Shown: piece after piece, positions 51,765-60,890 of the stretch | Numbering within the stretch: the stretch's first letter is position 1 | Layout of the letters: each line of letters opens with the position of its first letter | DNA from: an uncultured Oscillospiraceae bacterium | Lineage (GTDB): Bacteria; Bacillota; Clostridia; Oscillospirales; Acutalibacteraceae | Length of the DNA stretch: 64,000 nucleotides | Direction of reading: 5' to 3' | Assembly: GCA_958366985.1 (NCBI GenBank) | Contig: CATXDC010000007.1 | Coordinates: forward strand, 62,001 to 126,000 | Notes under the pieces: model-generated | Told to the model about the DNA's origin: nothing | What the model saw: the letters and a program-made list of their open reading frames with translations, nothing else | Databases searched by the model: none | Translations under genes and position numbers: made by a program

Positions 51765-53930
51765 TTAGTTTCTTCTTCCGCCCTTGTGGAAATCTCTGCG
51801 GGGACGGCGTGTGTTCTCAGCGGGATTGTTTTCGGGAGTAAGTCCCTCAACCTCAATGAGAGCTTCACGGCGTGAAAGATTAAGTCTGCCCTGGTCATCT
51901 ATTTCGAGAACCTTTACGATAACCTCGTCGCCTACGTTTACAACGTCCTCAACCTTTTCTGTACGCTTTACATCAAGCTGGCTGATGTGAACAAGTCCCT
52001 CTTTACCGGGAGCGATTTCAACAAATGCGCCGAAGCTCATAAGTCTTGTTACAACACCCTTGAAGATTGCGCCGGGCTCGGGATCGTTGGCAATTGTCTC
52101 AACCATAAGAAGTGCACGCTTTGCATCGTCAATGTCGATTGCTGAAATGAAGATTGAACCATCCTCTTCAACATCAACCTTACAGTTGCACTCTGCGCAA
52201 ATCTTCTGGATAACCTTACCCTGCTTACCGATAACCTCGCTGATTTTATCAACGGGAATCTTTGTGGTGAGCATCTTGGGAGCATACTTTGAAAGCTCCT
52301 TGCGGGGTTCGGGGATACATTTAAGCATTACTTCATCAAGAATATAGATTCTTGCTTTTCTTGTCTTTTCAAGAGCCTCTTTGATGATTTCAGGAGTAAG
52401 ACCGTGAACTTTAAGGTCCATCTGGATTGCTGTGATACCCTTGTGAGTACCTGCAACCTTGAAGTCCATATCGCCGAAGAAATCTTCGAGTCCCTGAATA
52501 TCAACCATTGTCATGAAGCGGTCACCCTCAGTTACAAGACCGCAGGAGATACCGGCAACAGGAGCCTTAATGGGAACACCGGCAGCCATAAGTGAAAGAG
52601 TTGAACCGCAGATTGAAGCCTGTGAGGTTGAACCGTTTGAAGAAAGAACCTCGGAAACAAGGCGGAGTGCATAGGGGAACTCTTCAACAGAGGGGATAAC
52701 GGGAAGAAGAGCACGCTCTGCAAGAGCTCCGTGACCAATCTCACGGCGTCCGGGGCCTCTGCTGGGCTTAGTCTCACCAACGGAGTATGAGGGGAAGTTG
52801 TAGTGGTGCATATAGCGCTTTGCTTCCTCATCGTCAATACCGTCAAGAATCTGAGCGTCGCTTACAGGACCTAAAGTTGTAACTGTAAGAACCTGTGTCT
52901 GACCTCTTGTAAACATACCTGAACCGTGTACTCTGCTGAGAAGATCAACTTCTGCAGAAAGAGGACGGATTTCATCTATTCCTCTGCCGTCAACACGCTT
53001 GCCGTCATCAAGAAGCCAGCGGCGGACAACAAACTTCTGAAGCTTGTAGAGGCAGTCATCAAGCTTTGCTGTCTCTTCGGGATATACCTCATCAAACTTC
53101 TCGTGAACAGCGTCATAAATGGGCTGGAGTCTTTCGTCACGGATACGCTTATCGTCTGTATCGAGAGCTGCACGTACATCCTCAATAGCGAACTCCTTAA
53201 CAGCCTCGTACATTTCCGGTGAGGGATCGTTTGAGGGGAACTCAACCTTTTCCTTACCGATTTCAGCCTGAATGCCCTTGATGAACTCAACGATCTGCTG
53301 GTTTACCTCATGAGCATACATAATGCCGTTGAACATATCCTCTTCGGATACTTCGTTTGCTCCTGCTTCGATCATTGCAACAAGATCGGCTGTAGAAGCA
53401 ACTGTAACATACATTTCGCTCTTCTCTTTTTCTGCTGCTGTGGGGTTGATGACGAACTTGCCGTCAACAAGACCTACAACAACACCGCTGATGGGGCCAT
53501 CCCACGGAATAGCGGAAATTGAAATTGCTACGGAAACACCGATCATAGCTGTGATTTCCGGTGAGCAGTCAGGGTCAATTGACATAACTGTTGCAACAAC
53601 GCCTACATCGTTTCTCATATCCTTGGGGAAAAGAGGACGGATAGGTCTGTCGATAACACGGGATGCAAGGATTGCCTTCTCGCTGGGTCTGCCCTCACGG
53701 CGCTGGAAAGAGCCGGGGATTTTACCTGCTGCATAAAGCTTTTCCTCAAAATCAACTGAAAGGGGGAAGAAATCGATTCCCTCTCTGGGCTTTGCTGCCA
53801 TTGTTGCGTTACAGAGAACTTCAGTCTCACCGTAACGGATAAGGCATGAACCGCCTGCAAGCTGAGCCATTTTACCGGTTTCAACTACAAGGGGTCTGCC
53901 GGCAAGTGTTGTTTCAAACTTTCTGAACAT
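51765..53930 (-). CDS. pnp: Polyribonucleotide nucleotidyltransferase
   Basis: Phosphorolytic 3'-5' exoribonuclease of the RNA decay machinery, 721 residues. Two RNase PH domains (about 1-140 and 300-540) flank an all-helical linker. A KH domain (KISEVIGKQGKVIQKI) and an S1 domain (GAIFKGVVTRLMSFGAF) follow, with a basic Arg-rich tail. It follows rpsO as in many bacteria. A long leader stem suggests autoregulation. Confidence 0.97.
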   Translation of the reverse strand: MFRKFETTLAGRPLVVETGKMAQLAGGSCLIRYGETEVLCNATMAAKPREGIDFFPLSVDFEEKLYAAGKIPGSFQRREGRPSEKAILASRVIDRPIRPLFPKDMRNDVGVVATVMSIDPDCSPEITAMIGVSVAISISAIPWDGPISGVVVGLVDGKFVINPTAAEKEKSEMYVTVASTADLVAMIEAGANEVSEEDMFNGIMYAHEVNQQIVEFIKGIQAEIGKEKVEFPSNDPSPEMYEAVKEFAIEDVRAALDTDDKRIRDERLQPIYDAVHEKFDEVYPEETAKLDDCLYKLQKFVVRRWLLDDGKRVDGRGIDEIRPLSAEVDLLSRVHGSGMFTRGQTQVLTVTTLGPVSDAQILDGIDDEEAKRYMHHYNFPSYSVGETKPSRGPGRREIGHGALAERALLPVIPSVEEFPYALRLVSEVLSSNGSTSQASICGSTLSLMAAGVPIKAPVAGISCGLVTEGDRFMTMVDIQGLEDFFGDMDFKVAGTHKGITAIQMDLKVHGLTPEIIKEALEKTRKARIYILDEVMLKCIPEPRKELSKYAPKMLTTKIPVDKISEVIGKQGKVIQKICAECNCKVDVEEDGSIFISAIDIDDAKRALLMVETIANDPEPGAIFKGVVTRLMSFGAFVEIAPGKEGLVHISQLDVKRTEKVEDVVNVGDEVIVKVLEIDDQGRLNLSRREALIEVEGLTPENNPAENTRRPRRDFHKGGRRN

Positions 53931-53960
53931 TCTTTTTACCTCTCTTTATATTTTTGTTTT

Positions 53961-54051
53961 AAGGGAGGCATTGTTTTAGCAATAAATCCGACCTTTAAAA
54001 GTTATGGTTAAAAGCCCGATTCACTGCTAAAAACCAACTGCCTGTCCCTTT
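53961..54051 (-). promoter_or_regulatory. Long stem in the pnp leader
   Basis: Two arms about 30 bases long (53961-53990 and 54018-54051) pair with small bulges; the best core is TTTTAGCA/TGCTAAAA with AAGGGA/TCCCTT at the base. The stem lies between rpsO and the pnp ATG. In E. coli a similar pnp leader stem is cut by RNase III and then used by PNPase to repress itself, so a similar control is inferred here. Confidence 0.65.
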
Positions 54052-54084
54052 TTGACCTTTAATGCTGCTTTCTTCACAAATCAA

Positions 54085-54111
54085 GGCAGGAAGAGTATAC
54101 CCCCGCCTGCC
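54085..54111 (-). terminator. Hairpin after rpsO
   Basis: GGCAGG (54085-54090) pairs with CCTGCC (54106-54111); on the minus strand it is followed by a weak T-rich tail (TTGATTTG), so partial termination before pnp is likely. Confidence 0.6.
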
Positions 54112-54126
54112 CTGCTTTTGCGAAAC

Positions 54127-54390
54127 TTATTTACGGATTCCAAGTCTTGCGATGATTGAACGGTATCTCTCGATATCCTTCTTCTGAAGGTAAGCGAGAA
54201 GGTTACGTCTGTGACCAACCATCTTGTGGAGTCCACGGCGTGAGTGGTGGTCCTTCTTGTGAACCTTAAGGTGCTCGGTAAGGTCGTTGATTCTCTTTGT
54301 GAGAACTGCGATCTGTACTTCGGGAGAACCTGTATCACCCTCGTGAGTAGCGTACTCAGCCATTATAGCCTGCTTCTCTGCATTTGTCAT
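54127..54390 (-). CDS. rpsO: Ribosomal protein S15
   Basis: Small-subunit protein that binds 16S rRNA early in assembly. The 87-residue product has the helical S15 signature (HTGD-like THEGDTGSPEVQIAVLT, HSRRGLHKMVGHRRNLLAYL). The ATG at 54390 follows GAGGTG; the longer frame is not used. It is the first gene of the rpsO-pnp pair. Confidence 0.97.
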   Translation of the reverse strand: MTNAEKQAIMAEYATHEGDTGSPEVQIAVLTKRINDLTEHLKVHKKDHHSRRGLHKMVGHRRNLLAYLQKKDIERYRSIIARLGIRK

Positions 54391-54419
54391 GTTTTTCACC
54401 TCATTATAAATATTTACCC

Positions 54420-54480
54420 GAAAACCCAGCATAAGGCCGGTGAAAACCGCCGTGCGGTGTACCCCTTATTCCGAGTAAAG
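54420..54480 (-). promoter_or_regulatory. Structured leader of rpsO, possible S15 autoregulatory element
   Basis: On the minus strand ATAAGG and CCTTAT pair around an inner ACCGC/GGCGGT stem and a further CCGG element. Nested stems in an rpsO leader are the usual target of S15 feedback. The exact class was not identified. Confidence 0.5.
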
Positions 54481-54496
54481 GGCATAATGCATATGT

Positions 54497-54525
54497 ATTA
54501 TAGCACAGGAGAACAACGGTGTAAA
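54497..54525 (-). promoter_or_regulatory. Sigma-A promoter of rpsO-pnp
   Basis: On the minus strand TTTACA (54520-54525) and TATAAT (54497-54502) are 17 bp apart, with a TGTGC extended -10. Confidence 0.8.
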
Positions 54526-54833
54526 GGGATTTTTTCCTTTAAAAAGCAAATAGAGAAATATTTTTAGTATCTTTCTTCTCAGTAAAAAGTTTAACAATAA
54601 ATGATGAATTCATAATTCATTTTCTGCCGCTTGATATACAATATTATTTTAATGCTTTCAGTGAATTATGTCCAGTTATTGACCCGGTTTTATTCTAAAT
54701 TGCCTTATATTTTTCCACAAACAAGAAACTTCAAAAATTCCAGATAGTTTTACAGCTTGTTTGCACGATATAAGCAAAAGCTATTTGTGCAAAATATACT
54801 ATTTTCATCTTTAATAATCTAATTTTTGTTCAT

Positions 54834-54862
54834 TTGATATATATCTTTAGCCATGTTATAAT
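54834..54862 (+). promoter_or_regulatory. Sigma-A promoter of the GPH transporter operon
   Basis: TTGATA (54834-54839) and TATAAT (54857-54862) are 17 bp apart. The rest of the 54563-54930 gap is AT-rich with no gene or clear hairpin. Confidence 0.75.
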
Positions 54863-54943
54863 ACCCATTGTATTACCTTTTAATTTTTAAAGCATTTTAT
54901 TAAGTGATGATTTAATACAAAATTTATTTTGGGGGTATGTACT

Positions 54944-56608
54944 GTGAAAATCGTCCAAAGCGCAAAAAATCTGATAACGGAGGTAACAACTCACTGGAAA
55001 CAGCCGAAGGAAGGCGAATATGTATCCTATAAAGAATTCCTATATCTGGTTATAGGAAATGGAACCTCTATGGTGGCCTCATGGACCGGTTCAAACCTTG
55101 CTTTTTCTGCCGGATGTATGTTTGTAGGCGCTATCTATGGACTGAAAATGCTCGACTTTGCAATGCTAGGCATTGTAAACCTTGTAATGAACTATCTGTT
55201 TTCACCAATAAACATGATTATCACCGATAATCTTGGTTCTCCGCCTAAAAAAACAATGCGCTTGATAAACTGGGCAAGCTTGGTATTTTTAATTTTAGGT
55301 ATCGGATGCTTCTTTATCCCTCAGCAGTATTTTGAAGGATTTATGCCCGCTCTTCCTCAGGTAGTAGGATCAAAATTCCTGATTCAGGTTTTCACCACAT
55401 ATTACAATATACTTGTTCTGAAAAAGCTTTCTCCCAAATTCGGTAAATACCGCAGCTGGATTATAGCCAATATGCTTCCGTACATACTTTCCATGCTGCT
55501 GCTTACCTGGTTCCCCTATAATGCCCTTGAATATCATGAAAAATTCTGGGTAATGCACTTGTTCTTTTCATTCTGGGGATGCTTCGCTTCATGCTTCAAT
55601 CAAACCACCAATATGCAGAACGTCATATCCCCCAGCACTACTGAAAGAACCAAGATCATGTCTTACGGTTCCTTCCTCTGGAGTCTGTTCCCGTCAATAT
55701 CAAACGTACTCTATCCTGTTCTTGCCGCCGTTGCAGGAGGCATGACAAATATCAATACATATAGATTTGTCGTACCGGCAATAGTTATAGCATTTGGTCC
55801 CTTTTCTTTATTCCTTGTTTTCGGCGTTAAAGACCGAGTTATTCAGGAAACTCAGCACAAACCTCAAATCGATATGAAAAAAGGCTTCAAAGAGGTGCTG
55901 AAAAACAAATATCTTTGGATTACAAATATATCCAGTTGGGTAACTACATTTTCCGGCGGTGCAGTAAACATAGTAAATATGGTTGTTATTTACTCAATGC
56001 GTCAGGACTGGGTCATGGGTATAACCGCTACAATAATCGGAACTGCAAGCGTACCGGGTATGCTGCTGGCTCCGTCACTGATTGGCAAATTCGGTAAAAA
56101 GCGAATTGTATTAGTGGCAAAGTACATTACCGTTCTCTGCTCATTCCTGACTGCTGCCGGAGTATATATGGACAGCCTGATTGTAATCATTCTTTCAACA
56201 TATCTTTCTTCATTGTTCAACTCTCTCGTTTCAATAGCCACCACTGCCATGAATGCCGATATCTGGGACTATCAGCAGTATATGTCCGGTGAAAGACTCG
56301 ACTCCTGCATGGGTATTTTCGGATATCTCTCCGCTCCCATAACAACCCTTGGTGCTATGGTTGTTCCCTATCTCTACGGACTTGTAGGTTTCACCTCAGA
56401 CTGGAATATCCTCTACGACCCGTCTCTGAGAACCTCAGTATTTATCATTACCGTCGCAATCGGAGCAATAACGGGACTGCTTGCCACTATACCGTATCAT
56501 TTTTATGATTTCACCGAAGAGAAGCATAAAAAGATGATGGAAGAACTTAAAGCACGTGCCGAGAAAAAAGAGCATGAAGCTCAAACAGCAATAGAAGAAA
56601 CTGTTTAA
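54944..56608 (+). CDS. GPH/MFS-family sugar transporter
   Basis: A 12-helix transporter of the glycoside-pentoside-hexuronide:cation symporter branch of the MFS, about 554 residues. Loop residues such as SPKFGKYRSW (about 170) and GKFGKKRIVL fit the family. The basic, Glu-rich tail (EKHKKMMEELKARAEKKEHE) is a possible regulatory or coiled end. GTG at 54944 with GGGGG 8 bases upstream is the preferred start; a TTG 15 bases earlier is less likely. Likely substrate is an imported oligosaccharide or glycoside, not defined. Confidence 0.85.
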   Translation: MKIVQSAKNLITEVTTHWKQPKEGEYVSYKEFLYLVIGNGTSMVASWTGSNLAFSAGCMFVGAIYGLKMLDFAMLGIVNLVMNYLFSPINMIITDNLGSPPKKTMRLINWASLVFLILGIGCFFIPQQYFEGFMPALPQVVGSKFLIQVFTTYYNILVLKKLSPKFGKYRSWIIANMLPYILSMLLLTWFPYNALEYHEKFWVMHLFFSFWGCFASCFNQTTNMQNVISPSTTERTKIMSYGSFLWSLFPSISNVLYPVLAAVAGGMTNINTYRFVVPAIVIAFGPFSLFLVFGVKDRVIQETQHKPQIDMKKGFKEVLKNKYLWITNISSWVTTFSGGAVNIVNMVVIYSMRQDWVMGITATIIGTASVPGMLLAPSLIGKFGKKRIVLVAKYITVLCSFLTAAGVYMDSLIVIILSTYLSSLFNSLVSIATTAMNADIWDYQQYMSGERLDSCMGIFGYLSAPITTLGAMVVPYLYGLVGFTSDWNILYDPSLRTSVFIITVAIGAITGLLATIPYHFYDFTEEKHKKMMEELKARAEKKEHEAQTAIEETV

Positions 56609-56624
56609 AAGGAGAGTGAAAGAC

Positions 56625-57473
56625 ATGAAGAAAAAAGTAATTTGCGTATTTTCAGCGATTTTGGCATTATTTACTGTTATGCTTTCGTTCTCCTCCTGCA
56701 CCGGCGAAAGCAGCGGAAATCTTAAATATAAAGAGGCTGAAAACGGATATGCTCTTTATCGTTACGAAGGAGCTTCCACAGAGAAAACATTTACAATACC
56801 TGACACATATAATGACAAACCTGTAACTGAGCTTATGTCATTCTGCATTTCTAATTCAGAATATCTCGAAGTGCTGAACATAGGAAAAAATATAGAAAAA
56901 ATTGATCCATGGGCTCTTACAAACTGCCCTGTCCTTAAAGCCATAAATGTCAGCGAGGATAATGAATATTTTACAAGCGTTGACGGTGTACTTTACAGCA
57001 AGGATATGACAAGACTTATTGCATATCCTAACGGTAAAACACCCCTTGTTACAGATAAGGACGGCAAGGTCACAGGCGGAGGTACAATAAAACTTCCCGA
57101 TACAGTTAAGGTTATCGGCGAAAATGCATTTTATATGTGCAGCAATCTCTATTCCATTGAGTTTAATGAGGGACTCGAAAAGATCGAAAACAAAGCATTC
57201 CTTAAATGCACCAATCTCTCAGCCCTTGAGTTCCCAGAAACTCTTACTGAAATAGGTGTCGATTCATTCTCCTACTGCGATTCACTTACTCATCTTGAAA
57301 TTCCGTCCTCAGTAAAGTCAATCGGTGACTATGCATTTTTCTCAACCTCTTCTTCCATAGATAAAATTGTGGTACATCAGCCCAGCGCTGATTCCCTTAC
57401 ACTGGGAAAAGATTGGCTGCCAAACAAAAAGAATAATGTTAGAGAAAAAGTCACAGTTGAATATGTAGGATAA
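56625..57473 (+). CDS. Leucine-rich repeat lipoprotein (BspA-type)
   Basis: About 282 residues. A lipoprotein signal ends in a lipobox SFSSC (about residue 25). The body holds LRR_5-type repeats such as LPDTVKVIGENAFYMCSNL, LEKIENKAFLKCTNL and SVKSIGDYAFF. It is expected on the outer face of the membrane and may bind a protein or carbohydrate. It follows the transporter by 16 bases, so the pair likely acts together. ATG at 56625 follows GGAGAG. Confidence 0.85.
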   Translation: MKKKVICVFSAILALFTVMLSFSSCTGESSGNLKYKEAENGYALYRYEGASTEKTFTIPDTYNDKPVTELMSFCISNSEYLEVLNIGKNIEKIDPWALTNCPVLKAINVSEDNEYFTSVDGVLYSKDMTRLIAYPNGKTPLVTDKDGKVTGGGTIKLPDTVKVIGENAFYMCSNLYSIEFNEGLEKIENKAFLKCTNLSALEFPETLTEIGVDSFSYCDSLTHLEIPSSVKSIGDYAFFSTSSSIDKIVVHQPSADSLTLGKDWLPNKKNNVREKVTVEYVG

Positions 57474-57486
57474 TTTAATCACAATT

Positions 57487-57523
57487 AAAGCCTCTCGGAA
57501 CAAAAATTCCGGGAGGCTTTTTC
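57487..57523 (+). terminator. Terminator after the LRR gene
   Basis: AAAGCCTCTCGGAA (57487-57500) pairs with TTCCGGGAGGCTTT (57507-57520) with one wobble, followed by TTC. The rest of the 57524-57792 gap is AT-rich, with a TATAAT-like box near 57758-57763 and no gene. Confidence 0.88.
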
Positions 57524-57792
57524 ATTATAAATACAGATATTTACAGGCTTTTCTTCCATACATCGAGTTTGTCTTTTGTCACATCCCACATAATTTAATA
57601 TCTTTCCTGCACTTTGTCATTATGGCGTTTTACAGGCAATATAATTACCTTGCAGCAGCAAAGGTTACGAATTGAAGCTCATTTGTAATATTTTTTAAAT
57701 GTTTGTTTAATAATTAGTAACTTATTTCCCTAAAATTAGTCACAAGCTGCTGGTATTATAATGTCAGAAACAACGAAGGAGGTGAAAACAAA

Positions 57793-58221
57793 ATGAAGGG
57801 CAAGGCTCACGTGCTTGTCTGTGTTACACAGCAGTCAAGCTGCGAGAGGCTTATTGAGGCAGGAGCATCAATTGCAAAGTCCCACGATATGCAGCTGAGT
57901 GTTATCAATGTCCAGCCCGAAAAGGACTCGTATTCCCCTGATCCTCAGGCGATGGAACACCTTTACGGAGTATGTAAAAAGTTTGGTGCGGAAATGAACG
58001 TATATTTCAGTGATGCGCCGGCAGTGGTAACAGCAGTTCATGCAAAGAAAAACGATGCCAAGATAGTTACAGTAGGTTTCCCCGGAGAAAAAAGCTCAAG
58101 ATTTATTGCAGAAATCAGAATGCTGCTCCCTGAAACAGTAATTACTATGGTCGATTCAGATAAGAAAATTTACAATATGATACCTGAGGCCAGCAAGAGC
58201 CTTACAGGAGTAAGAGTATAA
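57793..58221 (+). CDS. Stand-alone Usp-like domain protein
   Basis: A 142-residue cytosolic protein. The opening HVLVCVTQQSSCERLIEAGA and the following Rossmann-like pattern resemble the universal stress domain found in the sensor kinase KdpD. No kinase part is attached. It is preceded by GGAGGTG. Role unknown, possibly nucleotide or signal binding. Confidence 0.78.
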   Translation: MKGKAHVLVCVTQQSSCERLIEAGASIAKSHDMQLSVINVQPEKDSYSPDPQAMEHLYGVCKKFGAEMNVYFSDAPAVVTAVHAKKNDAKIVTVGFPGEKSSRFIAEIRMLLPETVITMVDSDKKIYNMIPEASKSLTGVRV

Positions 58222-58310
58222 GACACAAAGTCTTGATAATATATTTTTAACACCATTAAAACAGCTTACAAGGTCATTTTTCTTCTTTCATATTCTCCTC
58301 AAAAAGCAGG

Positions 58311-58347
58311 CAGGACAAACACAGAGTGTTTGTCCTGTTTGTTTTTT
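58311..58347. terminator. Bidirectional terminator with 12-bp stem
   Basis: CAGGACAAACAC (58311-58322) pairs perfectly with GTGTTTGTCCTG (58326-58337), followed by a T run. It lies between the Usp-like gene and the convergent membrane protein gene. Confidence 0.88.
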
Positions 58348-58362
58348 ATTATTGATTTTATC

Positions 58363-59733
58363 TTATTCTATTCCTATTGATTTAACATTATAATATTTCG
58401 CCATCCAGAGATTGAACCACTGCTGTCTGTCATTGGTAAGATTGGCGGTTCCTCTGAGGGCGTTGTGAATATCATCAGGTCTTGAGTATCTTGTAACAGT
58501 TACATCCTCTATTCCCTGAGCTTTCTGCTCTTCAATCTGACTTATTTCTACTAAGACCTCTTTATGGGTCTGAATGATACTGTCAGCGGCATGAATATAG
58601 GAAACAAGATAAACCGCAGTCAAAGCAGCTGCAAGACAGGCTGTAACCAGGGTCGTATACTGCATTGGTTTAAACTTGCCCGCAAGTATTCCGGCTGAAA
58701 TAATAACAAGGAATACTGAAAGAATCCATGAACGTCTCGAAAAATCCGAGGTGGCTGCCAGAACAATAATATTTGCGGCAGCTGCTAAACAGTAAATTAT
58801 CGGCACGGATATTTCACTGAAAAACTCTTTCACCGAAAGTTTATTTGTAAATGCAAAAACCACAAGTGCCGCAGCCAATATAAGTACCGGAATAATCATT
58901 GATTCCTGGGTATATTTCCACATTCTGTCAAAGCGTCCCGTTAAAACTTCAGCTGACAAATTTATGTCTCCGCCTCTTGCATAGTTTCCCGGTGCCGCAA
59001 CAAGAAAGAGAAGTCCCGCTCCGGCAGAAATGATTCCCGTAACACTCCATATACGGATACGTTTATTTCTGATAATATCAAGAAGCACCAGCAGTCCGGC
59101 AATCATCGCCGCCGCTCCTCCTGCATTTTCATTGGTGCATCCTGAAATAAATCCAAATGGTATCATTCCTACTGCCGCAAGCGTTCCCCAAAGAGGACTG
59201 AGCTTTTTATGAAGGCAGTAACGGAAAGGAAGAAGATACAGCAAAATCAAAGTGAGCATCCAAAGATAGTTACATGAACCCGATACCCACAAAACCGATG
59301 CGCCGTACTCGGGAATAAGAAACCACATGGCTGTGTAAATCATCAAAAGCCACGATGCCCTGTGCTTTCTGAAATCCTTTTCCATATGGAAATAAATGAG
59401 AATTCCGCACAGCACATAGATAAGTGAATTGAACACATCAAAAACAGGTTTATCAAAAAGCATGAAAAACTGCACAATGGTATGTGCTACAACTCGTCCG
59501 CCCCATATGTTATAGTGATTTGCCATGGAAATCGGAATATCACCTATTCCCGTAAGAAGCTTTGAATTCTCCGACGGCATGGGACTTTCATAAATATAAT
59601 GGTATGTATAGTCATCGGCAGTAAAATCTGTGTTTAGGTTAAGAACAAGCATTGAAACAAACACACAGAGGATAACTGCCAATATACTTATAATCCTGAG
59701 CTTTTCAGATTTGTTTTTATCATTGATTTTCAT
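58363..59733 (-). CDS. DUF6056 multi-spanning membrane protein
   Basis: About 456 residues with 10-12 membrane helices. The first outer loop holds TADDYTYHYIYESPM, and the long first loop region is rich in D and W, as in GT-C-type glycosyltransferases; the DUF6056 family has this look. ATG at 59733 is preferred over a TTG 36 bases upstream, which has no ribosome site. It may transfer sugar to a lipid or envelope polymer. Confidence 0.75.
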   Translation of the reverse strand: MKINDKNKSEKLRIISILAVILCVFVSMLVLNLNTDFTADDYTYHYIYESPMPSENSKLLTGIGDIPISMANHYNIWGGRVVAHTIVQFFMLFDKPVFDVFNSLIYVLCGILIYFHMEKDFRKHRASWLLMIYTAMWFLIPEYGASVLWVSGSCNYLWMLTLILLYLLPFRYCLHKKLSPLWGTLAAVGMIPFGFISGCTNENAGGAAAMIAGLLVLLDIIRNKRIRIWSVTGIISAGAGLLFLVAAPGNYARGGDINLSAEVLTGRFDRMWKYTQESMIIPVLILAAALVVFAFTNKLSVKEFFSEISVPIIYCLAAAANIIVLAATSDFSRRSWILSVFLVIISAGILAGKFKPMQYTTLVTACLAAALTAVYLVSYIHAADSIIQTHKEVLVEISQIEEQKAQGIEDVTVTRYSRPDDIHNALRGTANLTNDRQQWFNLWMAKYYNVKSIGIE

Positions 59734-59765
59734 AGTTCCTAAAACTCTCCAATTTATTTTGTCCG

Positions 59766-60173
59766 TCAATATGAGGACTTTTTCATCAATTCTTTTTCCA
59801 AATCGTAAACAAACTGCTTCTGCTGTTTTTTCAGATATAATTTCACAAAGGGTTTAAAATAAAACTTCTTTGCCTCTACATACTCGGTAAACTCGACCTC
59901 AGTACACTCACCCTTTTCAGTAAAAACACCAACCCAATGTCCTTTCATATTGGTGTTTTCCATTTGGAACTCCCAGCGCTTAAAAGGTTCCGTCAGAGTA
60001 ACCGTAAAAATTGTGGGATATCCATCCTTTGTGTATTCGGCAAAATGCTTTTCGTCGATAATCTCAGTTCTGCTTAAATCACTGCGCCAATGATAATGTG
60101 CAGCATCCGTTACGGTGTTCCATACTTTTTTAACATCGCTTTTAATAGTAACCTTAACGCTCGATTTCGTCAT
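59766..60173 (-). CDS. SRPBCC family (START-like) protein
   Basis: About 135 residues. A helix-grip fold is suggested by VKVTIKSDVKKVWNTVTD and the strands FTVTLTEPFKRWEFQM; related proteins bind hydrophobic ligands or modify polyketides. The ATG at 60173 follows GAGGTGA. It lies 33 bases before the DUF6056 start on the same strand. Confidence 0.82.
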   Translation of the reverse strand: MTKSSVKVTIKSDVKKVWNTVTDAAHYHWRSDLSRTEIIDEKHFAEYTKDGYPTIFTVTLTEPFKRWEFQMENTNMKGHWVGVFTEKGECTEVEFTEYVEAKKFYFKPFVKLYLKKQQKQFVYDLEKELMKKSSY

Positions 60174-60229
60174 TTCAGTCACCTCGGCTCAATATCTTGC
60201 CGTTAAAAGCTGATTATTATAAAACAAAA

Positions 60230-60877
60230 TTATGCAGCGCTTTTTTCAGCTTCACGGCTGCTTACTATGAATTTTACCATATATTTATGGAAAAATCCAA
60301 TAATCGGTCCAAGACCTAAAGTTATAATTACAGTACCGATGCCGATTTCTCCGCCAAGGAAGAAAGCGGTTACAACAGCTGTACCGTCAAGCAAAACCTT
60401 CGCCCAGGCAACCTTCCAGCCTTTCTCTGTGAGAGCCACTACAAAGTCATCGTTAGGATTTGTAGGCAGTGATGAAATCATATAAGCCGCTACGCTGGCA
60501 GCTATAATCACCATTCCCAGAAACAGCATGCCATAGGACGAAAAAATACCGCTGCCTTCAATTCCTTTAAGCAGCGATTTCCACAGGTCTGTGAAAATTC
60601 CAAGAAAAAAAGATGAAATAAAAGTAGTAATTCGAGGTAATCCCCTTCTGATAATCGCAGTTATGATAACCACCAAAATTGCCAGTGCGTAAATTACAAT
60701 AGAAGTGCTTACGTGAAGCTTTTCCGAAATTATAAAGTCAAGGGCATCAATTCCTCCTGCACCGGTATGGGCATTTATGGTAAGCACTACGCCCAGGGGC
60801 ATAAATACAATGCCTATGCCGTAAAGGATCAAACTGCGGATTTTTTCATTTGTGGTCATTTCTCTAAAGTTCTTCAA
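60230..60877 (-). CDS. YczE/YyaS-like integral membrane protein
   Basis: 215 residues with five hydrophobic helices. GIVFMPLGVVLTINAHTGAGG and FFLGGEIGIGTVIITLGLGP are typical of YczE-like proteins, for which a transport role is only presumed. The start is TTG at 60877 with AGGAG about 10 bases upstream; an ATG 18 bases inside has no ribosome site. Confidence 0.78.
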   Translation of the reverse strand: MKNFREMTTNEKIRSLILYGIGIVFMPLGVVLTINAHTGAGGIDALDFIISEKLHVSTSIVIYALAILVVIITAIIRRGLPRITTFISSFFLGIFTDLWKSLLKGIEGSGIFSSYGMLFLGMVIIAASVAAYMISSLPTNPNDDFVVALTEKGWKVAWAKVLLDGTAVVTAFFLGGEIGIGTVIITLGLGPIIGFFHKYMVKFIVSSREAEKSAA

Positions 60878-60890
60878 GTCTCATTATCTC

